Source: Glossina fuscipes (lineage: Eukaryota > Arthropoda > Insecta > Diptera > Glossinidae). Taken from it: a stretch of DNA of 64,000 nucleotides. Shown here piece after piece: positions 26,301 to 37,400 of this stretch. The notes under the pieces were generated by a model, which saw only the letters and a list, made by a program, of their open reading frames with translations, was not told the origin of the DNA and did no database searches. How positions within the stretch are numbered: position 1 is the stretch's first letter; each line of letters starts with the position of its first letter. Position numbers and translations under genes: made by a program. The stretch covers positions 3,158,220 to 3,222,219 of the forward strand of contig NW_023998455.1 of assembly GCF_014805625.2 (NCBI RefSeq), in the 5' to 3' direction.

Positions 26301-28629
26301 CAATTCAGATCGAGACACTATAGCATGCGGAATAATATGAAATTATTCCGAAGAGAGATCAAATACTATTTGATTACAATGGAATCCAATTAATGCAAAA
26401 ACAAATTAGGGAATGGGCTTTACATAAAGCTAAGATTGTTTTGCCATGATGACAGAGATTGACCAGAGTTGATAGGAGAGGATACATACGTTCAAAAGAT
26501 AGATAATCCAAGATAAAGAGCGATATGCTTTCGAATAATTATTGACTCGTTGCGTATTTCTTCACAATATTCTCGCTTGCCATCTCTGTCCTACATTTCC
26601 TTTTTGCATAATTTTCCGCAAATCTTTCACTTAAATGGCCATGTTTTCGAATGAAAGGGAGGATACTAAAAGCTGAAGTGTTTGTCACTCGTCCGTCCAA
26701 GTCTAAATGAATTATTTTTTGCTTTCTTTCCTTCTTGCATTTGAAGAGAATAGTTGTCTCGACATGATTGGTACTAGAGTCATAGTTATCCCGCAGGAGA
26801 TAGTAACAATGAAAACACGAAACAACACAGACGACAGATTGTTTGGTGTTCAACTGTATGTGAAAACAACAATCAATGTTTATCCATCCGTAGTTCATAG
26901 TACAGTGCGGTTTACAGTCAAATTAATGCACACTTTTATACTTTAGTTAGGTTTAATTGTGTGGACCGACTCTAACATTGATGTTCTTTTGACATTATTC
27001 GTTAGTAGGCTCTGTTTGTCTCCTTTAAAAAATATGATCGGTACCTAATCTTGTATAAAAATACTATCAATGCAATTTCGGATTGATATATGATCCTTAC
27101 CCTAAATATATGTTAAATTGTCCGTCCCCGTGTTGTGTTAGCACATGTAATAAAAGGCTTTGCTTTAACTTGATTATATGTTCCTTCCCACAAAAGTTAT
27201 GTATAAGTACGCAGAAAAAATTTATGTTTACTTGGTAGAGGTCAAAGGAAAATCAATGAAACAGTTTTGTTTTCTCCAATTATTGTGATCCAAAAATTCG
27301 TAAGACCTTTGCCCTTTGGTAATAGATTGTGTCTTCAATATGTCTAAATTCACAATTCCAGCCTTATTTGACGACACAGCAGCCGTAATGTTTTTGAATG
27401 TTGTAAGAGTTCGCTCGAATTCGGGACAATTGTTGACTTCGGCCGCGAATTTTCATAACGATCCCAAGTCTCATCGACAGTTTTATAGATCGCCCAATAA
27501 ATCATTCCATTCAGTGCGTTACTTGTTGCAAAATCACTTGAGGGTTTCCTTTCCTTGTACTTGTTTCCTTCACTCGCCAGTTAGAAATTTCGGCACTCAC
27601 TTTGTGTAATTTTCGGCTTGATAAAGGGAGCGAAATACAATCGTAAAATCATTATTTCATTTCAAATGTCTTTTCCTCTTAAGATTTTCCCATTCGATCT
27701 TAATATGAACTCTTATCCATCGTGATCAACGTTATGAGTGCAGGTGTAGGAGACATCCTCTAGATCGCTGCTGACCCCAAAGCGAAAAAAAACACCACAT
27801 TAGTCTCTTCTTTTTCCTCATTTTAAGTTGGGGACATACATTCTTGAAGGAGACAAGAAATCTTTAATCAATTCCTTTGAAAGTCGTTTCCTTCATTCCG
27901 ATCCGCCCGATGTTTGCATCGTCCTGTTAACATTGAAACCTTACAATAGAGCTACATGCGTAATAATAATAATGGTTTGAACGTGCTGTAACTATACATA
28001 GATTAACACTCTAACCACACTCTTAACTTGCAACGTTACATTTTCAGCAAAGTAAATTTGATTTTACCGTCAATTGTTTACTACTACTTACTTAACCATA
28101 TTTGCCGAAAATTACAAATATATTTGTTATTGTAGAGTAAAGCAAAAATATTTCCTTTCAGTAGCAATTTGAACGACCTTGGGTTATTTACATTATTTAA
28201 CATTTGCTAATTATTATAAAATGACATCATATTAAAAAACCGGTGGATAAGGTAATAATGTTTATTTATTTCCAATTAAATAAACAAAACATTATATCCA
28301 TTGTTATATAAACAATTAATATTGTCTTTCTTGGACTTTGAATTGGAACGGAGGAAATCAGCAATTGAAAACTTTTGAAAGCATGAAGAAAGATTAGTAA
28401 ATAGTGTACAGTTAAAGACGGGTCCTCGTTTGTTCGTATCAAGTTATTAAAAATAATCTTGCATGCGAGTGTAACTTCAATTTAGAGTTCAGGATGATCG
28501 GAAAGGGGCAGTAAAAAAACAAAAACTAATGCAATCACAAAGAGTAACTCACCTTACAAGCGTCCACGAAAGAACCTAGAATAAGAATGTAATAAGAATA
28601 AGAACACAGTCCTTCGAAACCATCGTCAT

Positions 28630-28930
28630 CAGGATTACGATGGTTTGTGCCCTACACCATTTCTGACACCCAGTTATAGAAGATTTGTGCGGATGTGTGC
28701 AACACAGTGAAGAATCATATTTTCTTAAACTTGCTTCGTTAAGCTTGTCGTCTGGCCGTCTGTCCTTTTTCTTTTCTTGTGTATAGGCCACAATTTTTCA
28801 GATATTTTGAAGGAGTTGGAATGGAGTGAAGGAGGACCACTTTTCTGACCACTTACTTTCCCTATTATGCCTTAATTCGACAAGTTGTTATATGAGTAAA
28901 TGTAACGATGGGCACTGATTAACTATAGCG
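28630..28930 (+). repeat. GTCY dispersed repeat (CCCAAGC subfamily)
   Basis: CTTGTCGTCTGGCCGTCTGTC then CTTTTTCTTTTCTTGTGTAT and AGGCCACAATTTTTCAGATA matches the copy at 29690, and ATGGGCACTGATTAACTAT matches the right end seen at 16020. Confidence 0.55.
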
Positions 28931-29295
28931 CTTTTAATTGTTTTTAAATTTCTTATATGTATTCTGGCTCATCTTAATATCAAAATTTTTAAACATAGCG
29001 AACAATACGAGAAAGTTGCTGTAACCTTATGACACCGGCTAAGAATACAATTTGAAAACTGAAATAAATATTTAACAATCAAAGCGACTGTTGTGCGGCA
29101 AGACGTGCTATTATGTATGTTTACTTTTTTCATTTTTATTTTTGTATAAAAATAAATTTAAATATTCATTAACCGTTTTTCAATAACAAAAGAAATTGAT
29201 TTTAATTAAAGTGTTTTCTCCTTCTCTCAAAAGAAACAAAAAAAAGTGAATACAAAATTAGTGAATAACAGTTTACGTTTAAAGCAGAGCGCCGT

Positions 29296-29307
29296 AGCGC
29301 ATGCGCT
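29296..29307. promoter_or_regulatory. Palindrome AGCGCATGCGCT, NRF-1/Ewg-type site
   Basis: The 12-bp perfect palindrome contains GCGCATGCGC, the known binding consensus of NRF-1 and its fly homologue Erect wing. It is a GC island in very AT-rich intron sequence. Binding and use as an intronic promoter or enhancer are inference. Confidence 0.35.
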
Positions 29308-29619
29308 TTTCAATTAAAGATAAAAAAAAAAAGAGATTAAATTTATTCTTTAAATAGAAGTGAGATGAAATTCCCGGATTATGTGCCGAATAACATGATT
29401 GTGGTAAGGATTATAAATATGATTTTTACATTATTTTTATTATACTTCTTTTCTCAAACTTATCTGAGTTATGCAAAGAAATCGAAAAATACTTCATTTT
29501 ATATATAATTCCGCATCCCTTCGCACTCTTATTTGCTTTTTTGTACAATTTTTTTTTTTGTTTATTACTTTTAGGACAATCAATCCGGAAAAGCACTTTT
29601 AAACCCCACATCATTTATG

Positions 29620-29890
29620 GTACAAGGATATATTAAATTTATGCGCATGTATGCAGTGCCCAGAGTAAATTGGGATAGGCCCAGATTTTCTTAAGCTTAC
29701 TTTCCCAAGCTTGTCTGTCCGTCTGTCCTTTTTGTTTTCTTGTGTACAGGCCGCCATTTTTGATATATTTTGATAAACCTTGATAGAATGACATGTTTTC
29801 ACCCAATAGAAAATGTTTCGGATTAGATCCCCTACAGTGCCTTATTGTGAAAAGTCGATACATGGATAAGTGTAGGGTAATGTAAGGTTA
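29620..29890 (+). repeat. GTCY dispersed repeat, close paralogue of the 28.6-kb copy
   Basis: AAGCTTGTCTGTCCGTCTGT then CCTTTTTGTTTTCTTGTGTA and CAGGCCGCCATTTTTGATAT is nearly identical to 28740-28805. The two copies lie in direct orientation 1 kb apart. Confidence 0.58.
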
Positions 29891-30699
29891 AGGCATTTTC
29901 TCTTCTACGATTTCTCGAGTGCAAAAGGATTCTGCGGAAGGCATGAAGCAAATGGTAGTCGAACGAGGCTACATCCTTGAGCTTTGTAAAATGAATCAAA
30001 ATTTTTCAGCTAAACTAAAATTAGTAAAATTATTTTTTGCCTTGAGAAATAAATATTCTCACCTTTTTTCCACGTAATAAATATATATGAAAAGCAAGCG
30101 TGAAGAAAAAACCAGTCTCTATTTATTTATTTTTTTTTTTTTCAAATTATTTCTTAATTAATTGCCAGCTAAACGTTTACTTTAATATGTATTGAATGGC
30201 AAAAAAAAAAAAAAGAAAAAAAAAAGAACTCATTTATTTACAACTTAAATAAATTATTTTAGTTTTTATGAAATCGTGTTTCAACATCTTGATTACAGTT
30301 GCTCTACGTACGACTCTATAGAAGCAAAAGTTGATTCTATTTAAAGACTCCACCTGATTGCTTTGTAAAAGCATGGCATGGCATGCCATGGCATGGCACA
30401 AAGTGTGCACAGTTTTTCGTTTCGTTTGTTATTCGACTTTAATGTCTTAAACGAATAAAGTGGTGTGGGCGTTCTTTTTTTTTTTTTTATAGTAAAAATT
30501 GATATTGATTTGCTTCACTATTATGATCCAGGTATAAATCTTTACTAAAAAAGTGTAATATCTTGCAAAGGTTTCTGAAGGAAAGATATTTTCAATCCAA
30601 CTTTCTAGATCGGAGATAGTAAACATGGTTTTTCCCTTTCGCCACCAATTCACTTTTAATTGGTAGGTAAACAAGTCCATTACGGATATCATATCTTAC

Positions 30700-30960
30700 A
30701 TCACTTTTAGTACAGAGTATGCTAAATTAGTGCGAATGTCTTTAACATGCAAAAGATTCACATTTTATTATAGCAATCAATTGAGAATTATTTTTGAATC
30801 GAGCTAAATATGTCCGTCCATCTGACATCTATCCATGTAACTTCACATTCAGCTTAGCATTCGCATTTTTTTAGATATTTTAACAAAACTCGTTGTGTTA
30901 ACGATGTGGGTGAAATTTACTGAATCTGGTTTGGACTGGCCCCTTTTTCTTTTATTATTA
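30700..30960 (+). repeat. GTCY repeat, degraded
   Basis: GAATCGAGCTAAATATGTCC then GTCCATCTGACATCTATCC is a degraded core plus GTCY tract, in the order seen at 5040. Confidence 0.42.
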
Positions 30961-31169
30961 TGAACTTTATTAAAAAAAATGAAACTTAAAATTTACCGAC
31001 AGCCATTGCTTCAAATACTAATATTTCTGGGTACAAAGTTTATGTGAAGAACTTGGAATCAATTTTTTAACCTCCTCATATATAACACTTCCTGCAATTG
31101 GCAGACCTTTGTATGGCAGAAAGTTCTAATTTTTAATATCTCATGATAGATAAATAATAGTTTGACATA

Positions 31170-31790
31170 AAAACAGATAAAAAAATTATATTCGATCATG
31201 GTCGAATCTTTTATACCCATCACCTTTATCCTAAAAAACGCAAAAAAGGTCAAAGAACTAAACTTTCATGCTCTACAATATGGAGTGGGCGCGACTAACC
31301 TTTTTTCTATTTTTAAAATAAAAGTGGAAAAGCTTAGGTCGCTTTTAAATTTTTTTGCAAAATTGTAGGCGATATCTTTCGTTTTTGCGAACGGGAGAAG
31401 ATGGACGGATGGACAGACGGACATTTTATACATATTCTTTAGAGTTTCTAAGGCTTTCTTCTGCGCGGTATAAAAGTTTTGAAAAAAAAAAAATTAATTT
31501 TTGATACACTCTAACCTATATAACACACAAGTTTAAGTTCAGCTATAAAAATAACCAAAAAAAACAATTTTTTGTGCGTTTTGAAAAAAAAGAGATATTC
31601 TCAGTTGGCTTCATTTTTACGAATGTTTGCAATGGACATAACATATAGACGGGCGGACGCACATACTTAAAACGATTCAGAATTTGATGCTGATCAAGAA
31701 TATACAGACTTCGTTGGTTCTCTGAAGCTTCCTGCTTGTGGAGTGTTGCATACGTTTTGACAAAGTGAATATACCTCTCATCCAGTAGAA
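31170..31790 (-). repeat. GTCY dispersed repeat, inverted, near full length
   Basis: The left end is TTATATTCGATCATGGTCGA then ATCTTTTATACCCATCACCT; GATGGACGGATGGACAGACGG lies at about 31400. A second tract, GACGGGCGGACGCACATACT, is followed by GATTCAGAATTTGATGCTGA and CTCTGAAGCTTCC at 31640-31730. This is one of the best preserved copies and shows both conserved ends. Confidence 0.6.
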
Positions 31791-33777
31791 CAGTAATACT
31801 CGGCAGACCTTAACCCTAGAATAGCCGGTGTTTGGTTTGATACCTAATTCTATCAAAAGGAGTGATTTTAATTCCTTATCGCTATCGACTTGGCCCAGTC
31901 GTAAAAATGAGAATAAGAAGCTGAAATTTGGGGAAAGGATTGCGATCTGCCTACCATAAATCAATCATGGTAAAAGCCAATTATATTTTCATACTTTCAT
32001 CTCTGTTTTTCGATCCTACGAATATAATTTAGAAAAAGTGTTATCCAAGTATTCGCCAGAACTATCTGCATATTCGATGCAAAAATAATTCCAATCAATA
32101 AAATTTTAATTACATTCAACTTATTTCCAATGTATTTCTCGTTTATTTGAACTTACATCGGATGGGATATTATTGTGATTGTGGACGCCTTAGAAAACTA
32201 ATCGGAACTATTTTTGGCCCAATGAATATCTGAGTTAAACGTTTTCGAAAATATGTTTATAGAATTGAAAGTTATCTTTGGTTGTTTTAAACTCCTTTGC
32301 ATTGTGGGCGTGACTGTGAACAGATCGCACTCTGCTTTTAACCCAGTACTCTCAATCGATCAAGTAAGGCGTATTGGAAAATATTCTGCTCTACTATGAA
32401 AACTTTACTTTGAAACCAAGCAGAAGTGGCAAGTGCTCTTCTCAAGAATTCTCTTATGATATTAAAACTTTTTCCTCCGTTACTGATACATTTTGTTCTT
32501 TTGAAGATTTCTGAGTCGCTTTAAATTTAAAGTTAATGTTTTGCTATCAAGTTCGCAGATTCATGCCTTTCCGTTGGCGCAATATTCAATTCTATCTATC
32601 ACTTGTCTATGTATTAACGAAGGCATGAAAACTCAAATTTTCCGGTTTTTTTTTTTTTTTTTTTTGTTAAATTTTGTTTATTCGTGGGATTAGCTGTTTT
32701 TTTTTTGCTTTAAATTTAATGAATCATTGAAATCGTTTGAAAACAATTTATTGCAAATTAACAAATTTATGTAAAGAGACCTAAAGCGCACCTTAAAGAT
32801 TGCAGACATAAAACTCTACAGGTGTTTAAAGTATGACATATTTTTCAGGTATTAAAAGAATTTTTCTAATTATTATTATTTTTTTTTTTAATAATGGCGG
32901 CGATATAAAACTCGTAACGAAATATTACCTGAATAAAATGATCCGGAACATTGTATTTATTCTTCCTTTCGAGATATGTTAATTAGAGCAATCTTCTCTT
33001 ACCAAAAGACAATGGGATAGAGAAGGCAGAGATCAATTTTCAATATCATTTATGTACCTGGGCATTTGTGAGTGCGTGTGTGTTGAAACCCATCGTTGTT
33101 TCTAGTGGCAGATTACAATCACCTATGCTCCTATTCCCCATCTTCGCACATACTATAACCCGCTAAAAATAACTTGTGCTCCTATTTCGAATCCTATGAA
33201 GAACTATAGGTCGCTAAAAATCGCCTATGCTCTGTGGCACACACACTTGGGTATATCTTCGCAGCGTCCGTTGCCGTTCAGATGCTATCTAACTTTTGGT
33301 CTTCGTTTATTTTATATCTTGGCACGTAAAAAATGTGCGCACGCGTGCCCGTTCGTCTTGTCTATATTTGAAAATATTTGACCAGCACTTTTAACCAAAA
33401 CTATTGCAAAATAATTCGTTGTCTCGGTTTTAATACAAATTTTGCTTTTGCAACTCTTTTATTTCATATATACGTCACTCAGTGATGCCGAAACTTTCCA
33501 TCTTTCGGTCTGAAAGCAAGGTGTCACTTTGCATTGTAAGCTCCAACTTTCTATTAACGATTTATTGTTATATTAAATGTATTTCGTAAAAATTTCAGTC
33601 AGTCTTCTCCAAATTTCGTGACCTTCAGACGATTGCGTATACACAAAATCTACTTTTTTCAAAAACTTTTAATCGATACTCGTGTAAATTTCACCTGGTG
33701 GCTCTCAAACTTTTCCCTACTTACATTAATATGGTTAAGGCGTCCGTACAATTTATTGTATTGTATATATATTTATA

Positions 33778-33950
33778 TACAGTGATTGAAGAGATACAAG
33801 CTGAATCGCAGAGAGCTTTGAAGGCCACTCCGGAAATCAACAATAATAACTATTACGAGGATTGGAAGAAACATTAGCATAAGTGCATAGTGTTTGAGCG
33901 GAATTACTTTGCAGGCGATGCAATACATTTGGAATAATAAATAAATTTAA
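33778..33950 (+). mobile_element. Mariner 3' end fragment
   Basis: One frame reads VIEEIQAESQRALKATPE, NNNNYYEDWKKH, stop, HKCIVFERNYFAGDAIHLE. This matches the C-terminal segment of mariner transposases (IKAxSxxALKAIP, FEDWKKRWHKC, YFEGD). It is severed from any upstream transposase part by unrelated AT-rich sequence and lies about 380 bp before the PDZ1 exon. Confidence 0.78.
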
Positions 33951-34328
33951 AAAAGTTAACATTAAATTGGTTTTAGTTCTTAAATGCGCAAGTACATATT
34001 TAAGATAACGTTGCGTTCAATTTCCTACTTTCATGTTAAAGGCAAAGTCTCGCAATTACACAATATTCTTATGTGTAACGTTTCACATTTGGGAAAGACG
34101 AGAGGCATTGCACGTCTAAGCCTTATAAGTCACGGATTGCAGACGGCTGATTTAGACAATAACGTGATCAATTAAAACGCTTCCGGTGATTGTTGTTGTT
34201 ACTTCAATCGCAATGAAATGTTAAAGAGAAATATTTATGTTTATTAAATGTTCATTTCCTTACCACACATAGCAATTCATTCCTCTATCATATAATTATT
34301 AATTTGAAAATATTTTTTCCTGTTGCAG

Positions 34329-34498
34329 GGTGATCGTACAACGTGGGAATATCATACAGTGTCTGTAACGCGTGTACCGGGGTATGGTTTTGGTATAGCC
34401 GTTTCCGGTGGACGTGATAATCCTCATTTTGCCAATGGTGATCCTTCTATAGCTGTGTCAGATGTTTTGAAAGGTGGTCCCGCAGAAGATCGTTTACA
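34329..34498 (+). CDS. pyd: pyd exon: first half of PDZ1
   Basis: The acceptor follows TTTTTTCCTGTTGCAG and the donor is CA|GTAAGT. The frame is phase 0 at the start (GGT GAT CGT) and leaves two bases at the end. It encodes the beta-strand and carboxylate-binding loop of PDZ1, including [20 protein letters not shown], where GFGIAVSGG corresponds to the GLGF-type loop. It continues to [11 protein letters not shown], the segment before the PDZ alpha-helix. The exon border falls in the middle of the domain, so it cannot be used without the exon at 40609. No start codon is in frame here, which shows that upstream exons exist. Confidence 0.93.
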
Positions 34499-37400
34499 GT
34501 AAGTGCACATATAAACCTCCTCTCCTAGTTTTAATTTTTAATTATTTTAATGTGTAAAAATCATGAAAGCGTATTCCTTTTCTATTCCCTTCTTATTTGT
34601 CCGCCTATGAAGAAAGCTATCGCATTCGAAGAACTAAAAAAAAAAAAATCTTTCGACTGGTAATCGTTCCGTTTCTTTGGAATGAAAGGCTGATCTTTAA
34701 AAAATTGTCCTCCATTTAGGGCCACAGAAGCTTCCAACTATATTAAGCAAGGCTCTATACCAACAAGTTTATCGATGTTCTTCGCCGTAAGCAATCGATG
34801 GAGCATTACTTTATTATTCATGCGGAAGCATTGGGTTTTGCCACAAAGATGTGCTCATGACTTGTGGGGGTTTATTAAAAATCAGATTCTTATGTCACAT
34901 CCCTTGCCAACGGAATACAATACGACTCTGATAATCGTCTTTATTTGACCGAATTTCTTGGCTTTAAAGCTTTCCTTAAATCTAGTTTAGTTTAACTTTA
35001 CTGATCGAAGTGAGAATACTTTTATTTTAAGCCAAATACTAACATGACCCTAGCCTAATACCGATTCCTTTTCTACCAAGAATCATTTAGTCAAAAACCG
35101 TAACTCTCTCTTTGCCATTGTCATGGACCATAATCCTTGAGACCATTTTAAAATTGAACCTAAATTTTTTCACCTCTTTATGTAACAAAGATCTACCTCC
35201 CGATGTGAAAATCTCAGCCAAAAAGAAATAGTCAGGTGTCAATGTGTAATTCTCAGTTATCTAGCGAGTCTTGGTCTCATTGTGAAAAATCTGAACCATA
35301 AAGTTCTAACGGCATTTACAAGACAGCAAAGTGAGTTTGATAGTCGTTGTTACAGATCACAATCAAGGTCATAATGTTAAATCGCATATTGAGATGAACA
35401 CTATTTCCTACGTCCCCCTTATTTAGTTACCAAATCGGTGGCATATAAATAAATTTCTGGTGTGGGAGACAAGGAACATGTCGCTATGCTAGTTACCAAG
35501 AGAGAAGACAACTCATATCACCTTTCTCAAAAGATTTTTACGCGGTGCTAGAAGATTCAATCACCAATTTTTCTCTTGCTTTTATTTTCAATACACTTGA
35601 TCATTGGCTATCATTAAAAAATTGACGTAAAGTCTTTGCGTTCAAAGCCATTTCATGGGTCAATAACCAAGAGGAAAAAGAAGAAAAACACACACACCTA
35701 GTATAGAGGCATACTTCCATCCGGTGTATAAGATCCGAATTGGGACAGAACCCCTAAACCATTACAAACATGCAGAACCGGGGCAACGAAGTATTGCAAA
35801 TATATTTAGCTCAATCTAGAGAGTAACTTTAATAGGGTTTAAAGAATCTGATATTGGGATAAAGTTGTAGACGTTATCAAGATTTTTGCAAGTAACCTAA
35901 ATGCATTGTCATGCTCGACATTGACTGAGTTTTATGAAGATAAAACTTCCAAAAAAAATAACAATTAGCAACTTTGACGTTTATCCCAACTAATACTGGA
36001 AAGGGAACACCAAGTATCAGAGAGGAAGGAGACAGAATGTGCGTTTTTCTGATGAGGATAAGGCCAGGAAAAGCAGTCCAATTTCATAAGTAGGCAAAGA
36101 CAAAAGCGGATAACAAACTTTACATCAATGGTTTCGGCAATGGTTACGTAATTTCGGTTAAAATCACGTGTTCGCGTTAAAAGAAAAATCACAATTTCGA
36201 TAAAGTCACATAGAAATTCATGAGCTTACAACCTCCATTAGGTTTTATTAGGAAAATGAGTCGATGATCTTATTAAGTCTAAACTAACTAAAGCGTTCTT
36301 GATTATGTGACATTTCCATTCAATTGCACAAACCTTTTACTACTGCTACTATAGCGAACCCGTAATCCAAAATTTGGATGTAGGGTTTCCTCTACGCAAA
36401 ACCGAACTATTAACGAACGACGCAAAATGTATTCACAAACTTATATTAATCCGAAATTTAAATACACCTTAAGATGGTATCCTTATTGCATTAGATCTGA
36501 TACTAACTAGTCTCGTTACCCCTTAAACACTTGCCGTAAATTATTTTGAAAAGGTTAAAGGAAATAATAGAAAGAATTTTTAAAACAATTCATTGCCTTT
36601 GTTATCATAAACGATTTAAAAAAAAAAAAATTCTGATAAATTTGGAGAAAAGTTATTTTTCTCTATTGGAAAAAATAGCAAACAACATAAGGAAAAATTT
36701 CGAAATTTTTAGTTTGACATCGTGTGCTGCAAAATGGCATTGATTAAAGGTAAATTCTTGCTAGACGCTCTAAATGATATGCAACAACCGGCATCGCTGC
36801 ACGACATTGTAGATTACATGGGTTACTGTTGTCCAGGAATATGGAATTATTTTGGAAAGGAGGTCAAGAGCGCTTTGGATATTGGCGTACATTACGGTTA
36901 CCTGCATAAAACTGATAATGATTTTTACGCTGTATACGGAATAAACACTAACGATAAACTAGGGAAAGTCAATCAAGATGACGACGACGATATAGATTTA
37001 AATAATTTGGCAGAAGAGATAAAGTCCTCCAAGTGTCGTGTCAATGAGGGAAAAAATCAAAACGATGAATGCATCGAAGGAAATCATTCGTTCTCTTCCT
37101 CGCCTCCCCTAATTAAGGGTAAATTCTTGTTAGACGCCTTAAACGATATGATACAACCGGCGAGCTTAGAAAGCATTATTACATATATGTGCTTCGGTTG
37201 TCCAACAGCTTGGACTTTTTATTTGAAGGAACTTAAAAAGGCTTTAGAAGCCGCTGTGCGCTACGGTTATATCGATAAAGTCGGTGACGATCTTTATGCC
37301 GTAGCAAGTTGCGCTTTTGATGACGTCAATAATGAGCATCTTTACGATGATCCGGAAGAAGCAACAGCTTCTGAAGAAAAAGCCAAGAAAGAAGAAGAAA

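Larger units (their letters stand above)
1..34328 (+). other. pyd: Long upstream intron (or 5' region) of pyd
   Basis: No protein family or plausible multi-codon exon is recognisable before 34329. The stretch is AT-rich, full of poly-A/poly-T, microsatellites, dispersed GTCY repeats and mariner fossils listed separately. Since the first visible pyd exon has only an acceptor and a recursive splice site sits at 294, it is best read as intron, possibly with unrecognised alternative promoters or non-coding first exons. Parts with nothing identifiable on either strand include 295-1490, 1600-3500, 6650-8200, 9860-11400, 16070-17480, 18970-21220, 23330-28630 and 31960-33770. N runs at 1993-2002 and 14587-14596 are assembly gaps. 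Confidence 0.7.

Noticed and set aside
26539..26898. 119-codon minus-strand frame
   Set aside because: Longest frame in the upstream intron but composition is random-like and it matches no family I know.
27316..27609. 97-codon plus-strand frame (MVIDCVFNMSKF...)
   Set aside because: No recognisable domain, no splice or promoter support; chance opening in intron.
30370..30398. GCATGG-repeat near-palindrome
   Set aside because: Short imperfect simple repeat; nothing beyond slippage is needed to explain it.
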